Source of the DNA: JBDSEG01 sp039920165
GTDB taxonomy: Bacteria > Pseudomonadota > Gammaproteobacteria > Burkholderiales > Burkholderiaceae_C
Direction: 5' to 3'
Assembly (NCBI GenBank): GCA_039920165.1
Contig: JBDSEG010000173.1
Span: 1 to 43,364 of the forward strand
Length of the DNA stretch: 43,364 bases
In this document: positions 25,801 to 33,083 of the stretch, piece by piece
How positions within the stretch are numbered: the first letter of the stretch is position 1
Layout: the number at the start of each line of letters is the position of its first letter
Program-made: the position numbers and the translations under genes
The notes under the pieces: generated by a model
Told to the model about the DNA's origin: nothing
The model's input: only the letters and a program-made list of their open reading frames with translations
The model's database searches: none

Positions 25801-28800
25801 GCCGACGAACTCTCCCGCAAGCTCGGAATCGAGACCGCCGAGTGGGCGCTCGAACTGCACCGTCCGGTGAGCGAGAACGCGATTGCGCTGGCCCATTCGC
25901 TCGCCGGCAGCTCGGCGACGGTCGGCTTCTCCGATCTTTCGCATCTGGCGCGCACGCTCGAACATGCGCTGACTCGGTCACGCGCGATCGGCCAGGGAAC
26001 GGCTTCGGAGGCGGAGCTTTTCGTCGACGTGGCCGAGGAAGTCCGTCGCCTGCTGCACCAGTTCGCTGCTGGATTTCTGAAAAGCACGCCGCCGTCGCTG
26101 CTGCAGCGGCTGGCCGAGCACGAGGTCGAGTGCGCGAGCCGGCTCAGCGCAAGTGCGAGCGCGGCAGAGCGGCCGGCGCCCGCCGAGGACTTTTCCGAAG
26201 CGCTGGCGATGGTCGATGGTTCTGGCGATATCGGCGCCGCCTTCGATGTCGATGCGCCGGTCGCCGATACGGGGCGCGACGCGCTCGCAGCGATGCGCAG
26301 CGCCGTGCCGCCGGCCCTGGTCGACAGTGAATTCGGCGCCTTCGACGATCTGCGCCCGCTGCCCGCACCGAGTACGCAACCGCGCCACGAAATCACCGAG
26401 GCCTCGTTCGACGACGAGCTCGACGCGATCGATGCGGTCGATGCCGAGCTGTTTCCGATCTTCGAGGAAGAGGCGCTCGAACTGGTGCCGCGCCTGGCCG
26501 CGGACCTGCGCGCCTGGGCCCGGGAGCCGGCGCAGACCACCCATGCCGACGCCTGCATGCGCACCCTGCACACGCTCAAGGGCGGCGCCCGGCTGGCCGG
26601 TGCGATGCGCATGGGCGAACTCGCGCACCGGCTCGAGACCGGCATCGAGGACGTGCTGGCGCACGCGCCGGTGGCGCCCGCGTCGATCGAGTGGCTGCAG
26701 ACCCGCTGCGACGCGCTAGAACACAATTTCGACCACCTTCGCGCCGGCGCCTCGGCCGATGCCGAGCCCGTCGCAGCGCCGGTCGACGTGCCGGCCGAGC
26801 CGGAATTCGACGATGCGCGCGACACCCTCGCGCCGGCGGCGGCGAGTGTCGAGTCCGCTGCCGAAATGCCGGCCGTCGACGAGGTCGCGAGCGAGAAACC
26901 CGAGCTCGTTGATGCCGAGCCACCGGTGCGCGTCGGGCGACCGGTCGAGGCCGCGGCGTTCGATGCCGCGGCAGTCAAGGGCGATGCGCCAATCAGCGCG
27001 ACACCTGTTTCGGCGATCGACTGGTCCCGCTTCCTGACAGCGGCCGCCGCAGCGCCACGCACGGATGCGGGGCCGCGCGCCCCGCTCGCGCAGCAGGCTT
27101 CGGTGCGGGTGCGCGCGCCGCTGCTCGACCGGCTCGTCAATCAGGCCGGCGAGGTCAGCATCACGCGCTCGCGCATCGAAGCGGGCGTGGACCAGATCAA
27201 GGGATCGCTGGTCGATCTGACCGAAAACCTGGAGCGCCTGCGCGGCCAGCTGCGCGATATCGAGCTGCAGGCCGAGACGCAGATGTCGTCGCGCCTGGAG
27301 GCGGCGAAGGCGGCGGCGCAGGAGTTCGATCCGCTCGAGTCCGACCGCTTCACGCGCTTCCAGGAGCTGACGCGGATGATGGCCGAGTCGGTCAACGACG
27401 TCGCGACCGTGCAGCGCACCTTGCAGCGCGCGCTCGAGACTACCGAGGATGAACTGGTGGCGCAGGCGCGCATGACGCGCGAGCTTCAGGACGATCTGCT
27501 GCGCACGCGGATGGTCGAGTTCGAGGGCCTGTCGGACCGGCTCTACCGCGTCGTGCGGCAGGCCGCGAAGGAAACCGGCAAGCAGGTGCGCCTCGATATC
27601 GTCGGCGGTGCGGTCGAGGTCGACCGCGGCGTGCTGGACCGCATGACCGGTGCCTTCGAGCATCTGCTGCGCAACTGCGTGACGCACGGCATCGAAAGCC
27701 CCGACGTGCGCAGCGCCATCGGCAAGCCGCAGGTCGGCGTGATCACGGTAACGCTTTCGCATGCGGGCAACGAGGTCGAGGTCGAAGTCCGCGACGACGG
27801 CGCCGGCCTGGACCTGCAGCGCATCCGTGCCAAGGCGGTGGCGATGGGCCTCGTTGAGGCGCAGGCCGATCCGGGCGCGGCCGAACTCGCCGCGCTCATC
27901 TTCACGCCGGGCTTCACGACCGCGACCCAGATTACCGAACTCGCCGGCCGCGGCGTCGGCATGGACGTGGTGCGCTCCGAGGTCGATGCGATCGGCGGGC
28001 GGGTCGAGACCGCATCCGAATGGGGCCAGGGCACGGCGTTCAAGATCGTGCTGCCGCTCACCACCGCGGTGACGCAGGTGGTGCGGGTGCGCTGCGGCGC
28101 GACCGATATCGCGATCCCGTCGACCCTGGTCGAGACGGTGCGCCGGGTCGGCGTCGACGAGATCGAGCTCGCCTACGAGAGCGGCATGCTGGCGCACGGC
28201 GATCGATTGCTGCCCTTCTTCTGGCTCGGCGCGCTGTTGCAAGGCAGCGCGCAGGCCGAACCCGATGCCGCAAAGATGCGTTCGGTGGTGATCATTCGCA
28301 GCGCGCAGCAGCGCGTGGCGCTGCACGTCGACGAGGTGATCGGCAACCAGGAAGTGGTTGTCAAGCACCTCGGCCCGCAACTCTCGCGCGTCCCCGGCCT
28401 CGTCGGCATGAGCCTGCTCACGACCGGCGCGGTGGCGCTGATCTATAACCCGGTCGCGCTCGCAACGCTGTACGGCGAAGCGGCGCGCAATGCGACCCGG
28501 TACGCGCGCTCCCATGCCGACCAGCCGGTTGCCGCGCAGGTCGCAGTGCAGGCTTCGCCGCTGGTGCTGGTGGTCGACGATTCGCTCACCGTGCGCCGCA
28601 TCACCCAGCGCATGCTCGTGCGCGAGGGCTATCGCGTGGCACTCGCCAAGGACGGCCTGGACGCGCTCGAGCGCCTGGCCGAAGAGCGGCCGATGCTCGT
28701 GTTGTCGGATATCGAGATGCCTCGCATGGACGGCTTCGACCTGCTGCGCAATATCCGCGCCGAAGCGCGCTGGCGCGACCTGCCGGTGATCATGATCACC

Positions 28801-28929
28801 TCGCGCATCGCGCAGAAGCACCGCGACCACGCGTTCGAACTCGGCGTAGATCACTACCTCGGCAAGCCGTATTCCGAAGACGACCTGCTCGCGCTGGTGG
28901 GCCGCTACGCGACGGTGGCACCGGCCTGA
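22867..28929 (+). CDS. chpA: Hybrid chemosensory histidine kinase ChpA (PilL)
   Basis: This very large CheA-like kinase (2020 aa) drives the type IV pilus response. The N-terminal ~700 residues contain degenerate Hpt-like helical domains. Three Hpt sites keep histidine: His763 in FHTLKGSSRMVG, His1010 in AHSLAGSS and His1235 in LHTLKGGARLAG. Ala/Pro/Glu-rich linkers separate them. The catalytic part follows: dimer region LLDRLVNQAGEVSITRSRIE, N-box HLLRNCVTHGIESP, G-boxes RDDGAGLDLQRI and GRGVGMDVV, then a CheW-like domain and a C-terminal receiver (VVDDSLTVRR, SDIEMPRMDGFD, LGKPYSEDD). The start may be this ATG or TTG at 22858; neither has a clear ribosome site. pilK and chpB methylation genes are absent next to it. 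Confidence 0.94.
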   Translation: MPSTLYVPDLSDPVPPPADDLSALAWVQDELKRSLDAAHKALRRFLRDAQAFDGSDVDAVDPAVLRAARVQLHQGAGALELVGLPTQALVLRASEAAVQRCIAKPPLLTVALVGHVERASFALLDYLGRLLAGKPVSALQLFPPYRALQEAAGAERVHPADLWPHDWKWRELPADADVAPRRIDAATRLELEGQLLEVMRGAQPQRSAGRMSEICAGLGAGASSTENATLWKLAAAVFQAQDKGLLGFDVFSKRVASRLLAQFRALERGDSAISPRLAQDLLFFCAQSASPGDGRGAPRLWGVRQAYGLAHDAPVDYSSNVLGRHDPAWIAQARKRVGAAKESWSALAGGEPNRLPGLVEQVALVSDSLKRLFPHGEAFGTELQRTVATLAQAGIAPSAELAMEVATCLLYVEAALEDADFDAPEQAPRVLRLIERLHAARHGRPAEPLEAWAEELYRRVSDRQTMGSVVQELRASLAEAERLIDQFFRSPTDHDLLVPVPVQMATMRGVLSVLGMDHAAAALAHMRDEIERVVAGADEPQASGLFDRLASNLGALGFLIDMLSVQPQMAKSLFAFDPARGSFGPVMGRDPAAPGIAAPDAAHAIEPRLIEQVQLLAFAAVREDVSLHEVEADLAHLVREAKAAEQPGLAATVQHAQEAIGQAGDAQALRDARSTLSEALVDFVHTASSPVPFDGFAPSAAIPLAQPAPTSDSAAAPDHDAEMREVFLEEAREVLHEARSSLAGLSHDPTEVTLLTGLRRAFHTLKGSSRMVGLDEFGAAAWVCEQFLNTQLAEQRGLDPAGLGFTGWALDYLAPWVDSIAQGTDPQRHAGAVEAALQRLHAAPVTAPAAPPVAPLAEPAEPSASIRLAGPASEHGAEFELDLSGLDALAAAQPTFDAEKTQVLERLPEPERSAESAPVSGMIELDFEPAHLLAAPAPAAPAVEPAFIPEPAPVEEEHVKRVGALRIGIALFNIFLNEADELSRKLGIETAEWALELHRPVSENAIALAHSLAGSSATVGFSDLSHLARTLEHALTRSRAIGQGTASEAELFVDVAEEVRRLLHQFAAGFLKSTPPSLLQRLAEHEVECASRLSASASAAERPAPAEDFSEALAMVDGSGDIGAAFDVDAPVADTGRDALAAMRSAVPPALVDSEFGAFDDLRPLPAPSTQPRHEITEASFDDELDAIDAVDAELFPIFEEEALELVPRLAADLRAWAREPAQTTHADACMRTLHTLKGGARLAGAMRMGELAHRLETGIEDVLAHAPVAPASIEWLQTRCDALEHNFDHLRAGASADAEPVAAPVDVPAEPEFDDARDTLAPAAASVESAAEMPAVDEVASEKPELVDAEPPVRVGRPVEAAAFDAAAVKGDAPISATPVSAIDWSRFLTAAAAAPRTDAGPRAPLAQQASVRVRAPLLDRLVNQAGEVSITRSRIEAGVDQIKGSLVDLTENLERLRGQLRDIELQAETQMSSRLEAAKAAAQEFDPLESDRFTRFQELTRMMAESVNDVATVQRTLQRALETTEDELVAQARMTRELQDDLLRTRMVEFEGLSDRLYRVVRQAAKETGKQVRLDIVGGAVEVDRGVLDRMTGAFEHLLRNCVTHGIESPDVRSAIGKPQVGVITVTLSHAGNEVEVEVRDDGAGLDLQRIRAKAVAMGLVEAQADPGAAELAALIFTPGFTTATQITELAGRGVGMDVVRSEVDAIGGRVETASEWGQGTAFKIVLPLTTAVTQVVRVRCGATDIAIPSTLVETVRRVGVDEIELAYESGMLAHGDRLLPFFWLGALLQGSAQAEPDAAKMRSVVIIRSAQQRVALHVDEVIGNQEVVVKHLGPQLSRVPGLVGMSLLTTGAVALIYNPVALATLYGEAARNATRYARSHADQPVAAQVAVQASPLVLVVDDSLTVRRITQRMLVREGYRVALAKDGLDALERLAEERPMLVLSDIEMPRMDGFDLLRNIRAEARWRDLPVIMITSRIAQKHRDHAFELGVDHYLGKPYSEDDLLALVGRYATVAPA

Positions 28930-28942
28930 GCGCGCCGATCGA

Positions 28943-30430
28943 TCAGCGTTTCCTGCCGGCCGCCTCGCGCACCGCGCCGTAGCGCTGCAAGGTCTTCTTC
29001 ATCGCCACGGCGTGGTCGACGATCGGCTCGGGGTAGTCGCGGCCGAGCGCAACGCCGGCCGCTTCGAGTTCGATCGGCGACGCCTCCCAAGGCGCGTGGA
29101 TCGCCGCGTCCGACAAGCCCGCCAGTTGCGGCAGGTAGCGCCGGATGAACTTGCCCTGCGGGTCGAAGCGGCGGCTTTGCGTGACCGGGTTGAAGATGCG
29201 AAACCACGGCTGGGCATCGCAACCGGTCGAGGCTGCCCACTGCCAGCCGCCGTTGTTCGCCGCCAGGTCGAAGTCGTTCAGGTGGGTGGCGAAATAGGCT
29301 TCGCCGCGGCGCCAGTCGATGCCGAGGTCCTTGACCAGAAAGCTCGCCGCGACCATGCGCAGGCGGTTGTGCATATAGCCGGTCTGGTTGATTTGCGCCA
29401 TCGCGGCGTCGACCAGCGGATAGCCGGTCGCACCAACGCACCAGGCCTGGAAGGCGGCGTCGGCGGACTTGCCCTTCTCGAAGGCGATCCGGTCGTACGC
29501 CGGCTTGAACGCCGCGCCGACGACATGCGGATGGTGGTGCAGGATCTGGTGGTAGAAATCGCGCCAGACGAGCTCCGACAGCCAGGTTGCCGCGCCGCTT
29601 CCCGGCCTGGCTTCCTGCACCGCAAGCCGCGCCAGTTCGCGGATCGAGACCGTGCCGAAGCGCAGGTGCACCGACAGATAGCTCGGCCCCTTCGCCGACG
29701 GAAAGTCGCGCTGATCGGCATAGGCATCGATGCGCGGCATGAAATCGTCGATCAGCCCGCGCGCGCCGGCGCTGCCGGGAACGATGGGCAACTGCGCGAG
29801 GTTGGTCGGCTCGAAGCCGAGATCGGCCAGACTCGGCAGTGTGGCAGCGACGCCTTCGGGCGGCGACGCCAGCGCCGTGGCGTGTCGCTCGACCCCGTAG
29901 CCGCGCGTGAAATACGGTTCGAGCTTGGCGAGCCACGCCTTCTTGTACGGCGTGAAGACGGTATAGGGCGTGCCCGCGCCGGTCAGCACCTCGCTGCGCT
30001 CGAAGATCACGTGGTCCTTGCCGCTGTGCAGCGCGATACCGGCGTCGGCCAGAGCACCGCGCACGGTGGCGTCGCGCGCGAGCGAAGCCGGCTCGTCGTC
30101 GTGGTTGGCATAGACCGCCTGCACACCGAGCGCGGTCGCGAGGCTGGCGATCTCGGCCAGCGCCGCGCCGTGCCGAACCAGCAGGCGCACGCCGGGTCGG
30201 CCCGCGCTGGCGCCAAGCGCGGCGAGGTCGCGGTCCAGCGCGGCAACACTCGCGTGGATGAATTCGACCCGCCGGTCGGTGCGCGGCAGCGGGTCGAGGA
30301 TCGCGCGGTCGAAGACGAAGACGCACCAGACCGTGCGGGCCGCCTTCAGCGCGTGAAAGAGCGCCGCGTGGTCGGTGCTGCGCAGGTCGCGGCGGAACCA
30401 CACCAGTGCGCTGTGCAGCGGCTTATCCAT
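28943..30430 (-). CDS. phrB: Deoxyribodipyrimidine photolyase
   Basis: This FAD photolyase (495 aa) repairs cyclobutane pyrimidine dimers using blue light. The antenna-binding N-domain opens with LVWFRRDLRSTDHAAL. The catalytic half has KGPSYLSVHLRFGTVSIREL, WLSELVWRDFYHQIL, GYPLVDAAMAQINQTGYMHNRLRM and the FAD/DNA signature DFDLAANNGGWQWAASTGCDAQPWFRIFNP, including the N of the class I CPD enzymes. It ends 13 bases from the chpA stop (convergent) and diverges from yqgE. Confidence 0.95.
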   Translation of the reverse strand: MDKPLHSALVWFRRDLRSTDHAALFHALKAARTVWCVFVFDRAILDPLPRTDRRVEFIHASVAALDRDLAALGASAGRPGVRLLVRHGAALAEIASLATALGVQAVYANHDDEPASLARDATVRGALADAGIALHSGKDHVIFERSEVLTGAGTPYTVFTPYKKAWLAKLEPYFTRGYGVERHATALASPPEGVAATLPSLADLGFEPTNLAQLPIVPGSAGARGLIDDFMPRIDAYADQRDFPSAKGPSYLSVHLRFGTVSIRELARLAVQEARPGSGAATWLSELVWRDFYHQILHHHPHVVGAAFKPAYDRIAFEKGKSADAAFQAWCVGATGYPLVDAAMAQINQTGYMHNRLRMVAASFLVKDLGIDWRRGEAYFATHLNDFDLAANNGGWQWAASTGCDAQPWFRIFNPVTQSRRFDPQGKFIRRYLPQLAGLSDAAIHAPWEASPIELEAAGVALGRDYPEPIVDHAVAMKKTLQRYGAVREAAGRKR

Positions 30431-30497
30431 GCCTCCGAGTCTGCCTCACGCGAAGCGGGTCGATGCTCCGGCTGTAACGCAAGCGGCGGGCAGCGAA

Positions 30498-30503
30498 TAA
30501 AAT
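30498..30503 (+). promoter_or_regulatory. -10-like box directly before yqgE
   Basis: TAAAAT ends six bases before the yqgE ATG. If used, transcription would begin almost at the start codon, giving a leaderless or near-leaderless mRNA for the pyrimidine operon. No canonical -35 is evident. Confidence 0.45.
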
Positions 30504-30509
30504 CGGGCC

Positions 30510-31088
30510 ATGTCGGTCAACTTCACCAACCAGTTCCTGATCGCCATGCCCGGCATGGGAGACGGCACCTTCGCCGGAACGGTGGTGTATCTGTGCGAGC
30601 ACACCGACCAGGGCGCGCTTGGCCTGGTGATCAACAAGCCGATCGACATCACGCTGCGCCACTTGTTCGAGAAGGTCGAACTCAAGCTGGACCGCGAAGA
30701 CCTGGCCGGGGCGCCGGTCTATTTCGGCGGGCCGGTGCAGACCGAGCGCGGCTTCGTGCTGCACGAGGGCAATGCGGGCGATGCCTCGGCCGGCGCGCCC
30801 TACAACTCGTCGCTTCGGATTCCCGGCGGCCTGGAAATGACGACCAGCAAGGATGTGCTGGAGGCGCTGGCGAGCGGCGCGGGCCCGAAGCGAGTGCTGG
30901 TCACGCTCGGCTACAGCGGCTGGGGCGCGGGTCAGCTCGAGGAAGAAATGGGCCGCAACGGCTGGATCAACGTCCTCGCCGAGCCCGGGGTCATCTTCGA
31001 CACGCCCGTCGAGCAGCGCTACGAGAAGGCGCTTTCACTGCTCGGAATCGACGCCAACATGCTGTCCCAAGAGGCCGGGCACGCATGA
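30510..31088 (+). CDS. yqgE: YqgE/AlgH-family protein
   Basis: This 192-residue protein belongs to UPF0301 (AlgH/YqgE), whose biochemical role is not firmly known. It shows the family pattern FLIAMPGMGDGTFAGTVVYLCEHTDQGALGLVINKP, then VYFGGPVQTERGFVLH and LGYSGWGAGQLEEEMGRNGWI. The gene is commonly placed just before ruvX (yqgF), as here. Its stop overlaps the ATG of a 10-codon ORF (ATGA, 31085-31088) that in turn overlaps the ruvX start. No ribosome site precedes its own ATG, in line with a leaderless message. Confidence 0.93.
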   Translation: MSVNFTNQFLIAMPGMGDGTFAGTVVYLCEHTDQGALGLVINKPIDITLRHLFEKVELKLDREDLAGAPVYFGGPVQTERGFVLHEGNAGDASAGAPYNSSLRIPGGLEMTTSKDVLEALASGAGPKRVLVTLGYSGWGAGQLEEEMGRNGWINVLAEPGVIFDTPVEQRYEKALSLLGIDANMLSQEAGHA

Positions 31089-31117
31089 AGCTGCCGACGC
31101 GCGTGCTGCAAGCATGA
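31085..31117 (+). other. 10-codon ORF bridging yqgE and ruvX
   Basis: The sequence encodes MKLPTRVLQA then stop. Its ATG overlaps the yqgE stop (ATGA, 31085-31088) and its stop overlaps the ruvX ATG (ATGA, 31114-31117). It may act as a relay for translational coupling across the 25-base gap. No separate function for the peptide is claimed. Confidence 0.4.
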
Positions 31118-31521
31118 GCGGCAGCGCCCACGCCACAACCGCCACCTTTCTCGCTTTTGATTTCGGGACCCGCCGCGTCGGCGTGGCCGGCGGCAATACG
31201 GTGACCGGCACGGCACAGCCGCTCGCGACCGTCGATGCCGAGGGGCACGAGCGCTTCACCGCCATCGGCAAGCTCATCGACGAATGGCAACCGGCGGCCC
31301 TCGTGGTCGGCGTACCGTACCACCCGGACGGCGCGGCGCACGAGAATACGCAGCGCGCGCTGCGCTTCGCGCGCCAGTTGCGCGGCCGCTTCGGCCTCGA
31401 GGTGCACGAGGTCGACGAGCGCTACACAACGACCGAAGCGCGTTCGCTGTGCGCCACCGATGTTGACGCAGCCGCTGCGGCAATCATCCTCGAACAGTTT
31501 CTCGGGAGCCTCGTCCAGTGA
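31114..31521 (+). CDS. ruvX: Putative pre-16S rRNA nuclease / Holliday junction resolvase-like RuvX
   Basis: RuvX/YqgF (135 aa) has an RNase H-like fold and acts in the cytosol on the 5' end of pre-16S rRNA; a resolvase role has also been proposed. The first acidic residue lies in FLAFDFGTRRVGVAGG (Asp16). Further motifs are ALVVGVPYHPDG and the catalytic Glu/Asp region EVHEVDERYTTTEAR, with the last acidic residue at VDAAAAAIILEQFL. The ATG at 31114 shares its bases with the stop of the small ORF upstream, and the ruvX stop overlaps the GTG of pyrR (GTGA). Confidence 0.92.
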   Translation: MSGSAHATTATFLAFDFGTRRVGVAGGNTVTGTAQPLATVDAEGHERFTAIGKLIDEWQPAALVVGVPYHPDGAAHENTQRALRFARQLRGRFGLEVHEVDERYTTTEARSLCATDVDAAAAAIILEQFLGSLVQ

Positions 31522-32015
31522 ATCCGCTCAACGCCGAAGCGCTCTACCCCGATCTGCTGGCCGGCGTGCGCGCGCTCCTCGAGCCCGACGGCCGGATCGT
31601 CGGCATCTGGTCGGGCGGCGCCTGGCTCGCCGAGCGGCTGCACCGCGACCTCGGCCTTCCCGGTAAGCCCGGCGTCATCTCCAGCGCATTGCATCGAGAC
31701 GATTTCGGCTCGCGCGGGATGACCGGTGGCGCCGACCACACGCGGCTGCCGTTCGAGGTCGAGGGCTGCCGCATCGTGCTCGTCGACGACGTTCTCTATA
31801 CGGGCCGGACGATCCGCGCGGTCGTTAACGAGCTGTTCGATTTCGGCCGGCCGGCGAGCGTGACGCTCGCGGTGCTGGTCGACCGCGGCGGGCGCGAACT
31901 GCCGGTGCACGCGGCAGTGGCCGCGGCGCGTACCGAGCTGCCGGCGAGCCAGCGGCTGTCGCTCGAACGCGAGCCGGACGGCACGCTGCGCCTGCAGATC
32001 GAGGAGATCGCATGA
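31518..32015 (+). CDS. pyrR: PyrR-type uracil phosphoribosyltransferase/regulator
   Basis: PyrR (165 aa) is a PRTase-fold protein that in Gram-positive bacteria binds pyr mRNA to cause attenuation and has weak UPRT activity. The PRPP loop is IVLVDDVLYTGRTIR (86-100), and RDDFGSRGMTG matches the family R-D-D segment. Start GTG overlaps the ruvX stop. No anti-terminator or PyrR-binding loop was seen in the operon leader, which appears too short to hold one, so an RNA-attenuation role here is doubtful; enzymatic salvage or another mode is possible. Confidence 0.92.
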   Translation: MNPLNAEALYPDLLAGVRALLEPDGRIVGIWSGGAWLAERLHRDLGLPGKPGVISSALHRDDFGSRGMTGGADHTRLPFEVEGCRIVLVDDVLYTGRTIRAVVNELFDFGRPASVTLAVLVDRGGRELPVHAAVAAARTELPASQRLSLEREPDGTLRLQIEEIA

Positions 32016-32968
32016 CGCGCAACCCGCAGCTCAATGCGAACGGCGAGCTGATCCATCTGCTGTCGATCGAAGGCCTGCCTCGCGACGTGCTGCACCACAT
32101 CCTCGATACCGCCGGCACCTTTCTGAGCGTGAACGAGCGCGAAGTGAAGAAAGTGCCGCTGCTGCGCGGCAAGAGCATCTTCAACCTCTTCTTCGAGAAC
32201 AGCACGCGGACGCGAACGACGTTCGAGATCGCGGCCAAGCGGCTTTCGGCCGATGTCATCAATCTCGATATTGCGCGGTCGTCAACGGCGAAGGGCGAGA
32301 GCCTGCTCGACACCATCGCCAACCTGTCGGCGATGCATGCCGACATGTTCGTCGTGCGGCACGGCGAGAGCGGCGCACCCTACCTCATCGCGCAGCACTG
32401 CGCGCCGCACGTGCACGTGGTCAACGCCGGCGACGGCCGGCACTCGCACCCGACGCAGGGCCTGCTCGACATGTATACGGTGCGTCACTACAAGAAGGAT
32501 TTCAGCCAGCTGACCGTCGCGATCGTCGGCGACATCGTGCATTCGCGCGTCGCGCGGTCCGACATCAATGCGCTCGGCATCCTTGGCGTTCCCGAGATTC
32601 GCGCCGTTGGCCCGAAAACGCTGGTGCCGGCCGACCTCAGGGAAATGGGCGTTCGGGTCTGCCACGACATGGCCGAAGGCGTTCGTGGCGCCGACGTGAT
32701 CATCATGCTGCGGCTGCAGAACGAGCGCATGAGCGGCGCCATGCTGCCGAGCGCCGGCGAATTTTTCAAGAACTACGGCCTCACGCCCGAGAAGCTCGCG
32801 CTCGCCAAGCCCGATGCGATCGTGATGCATCCGGGACCGATCAACCGCGGCGTCGAGATCCATTCGGCGGTGGCGGATGGCAAGCAAAGCGTCATCCTGC
32901 CGCAGGTCACTTTCGGCATCGCGGTGCGGATGGCGGTAATGTCGATCATTGCGGGCAATACTGCATGA
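32012..32968 (+). CDS. pyrB: Aspartate carbamoyltransferase catalytic chain
   Basis: PyrB (318 aa) catalyses carbamoyl phosphate plus aspartate to carbamoyl-aspartate, the committed step of pyrimidine synthesis. Carbamoyl phosphate binding is seen in FFENSTRTRTTFE (STRTRT 64-69), with HGESGAPYLIA, GDGRHSHPTQGLLDMYTV, and aspartate-site VMHPGPINRGVEI. The start overlaps the pyrR stop (ATGA). No pyrI regulatory chain is present. The partner gene downstream is a metal-less dihydroorotase, the arrangement known for the dodecameric Pseudomonas-type ATCase. Confidence 0.96.
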   Translation: MTRNPQLNANGELIHLLSIEGLPRDVLHHILDTAGTFLSVNEREVKKVPLLRGKSIFNLFFENSTRTRTTFEIAAKRLSADVINLDIARSSTAKGESLLDTIANLSAMHADMFVVRHGESGAPYLIAQHCAPHVHVVNAGDGRHSHPTQGLLDMYTVRHYKKDFSQLTVAIVGDIVHSRVARSDINALGILGVPEIRAVGPKTLVPADLREMGVRVCHDMAEGVRGADVIIMLRLQNERMSGAMLPSAGEFFKNYGLTPEKLALAKPDAIVMHPGPINRGVEIHSAVADGKQSVILPQVTFGIAVRMAVMSIIAGNTA

Positions 32969-32983
32969 CCGGCTCGGCCGCTG

Positions 32984-33056
32984 AACGTTTCTTGCGGAGC
33001 GAGCGCTGGGCCGCTCCCAAGCCGCCCCGCCTCCCCGCGGGGGAGCGTCCAGCGTT
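32984..33056. repeat. GC-rich hairpin element in the pyrB-pyrX gap
   Basis: The gap of 115 bases contains nested inverted repeats. CTCCCC (33031-33036) pairs with GGGGAG (33040-33045) over a 3-base loop, CGCTGG (33004-33009) pairs with CCAGCG (33049-33054), and AACG (~32984) can pair with CGTT. It has the look of an intergenic palindromic repeat and may be an mRNA processing or stability element. Copies elsewhere could not be checked. Confidence 0.4.
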
Positions 33057-33083
33057 CCCGATGGACGAGGGGCACCATTCATC

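Noticed and set aside
26716..28854. 712-codon minus-strand frame opposite the ChpA kinase core
   Set aside because: Antisense to the conserved HATPase, CheW and receiver domains; no recognisable protein.
28930..28970. GATCGATC palindrome between chpA and phrB as a terminator
   Set aside because: Too short, partly inside phrB coding sequence, and no T run on either side.
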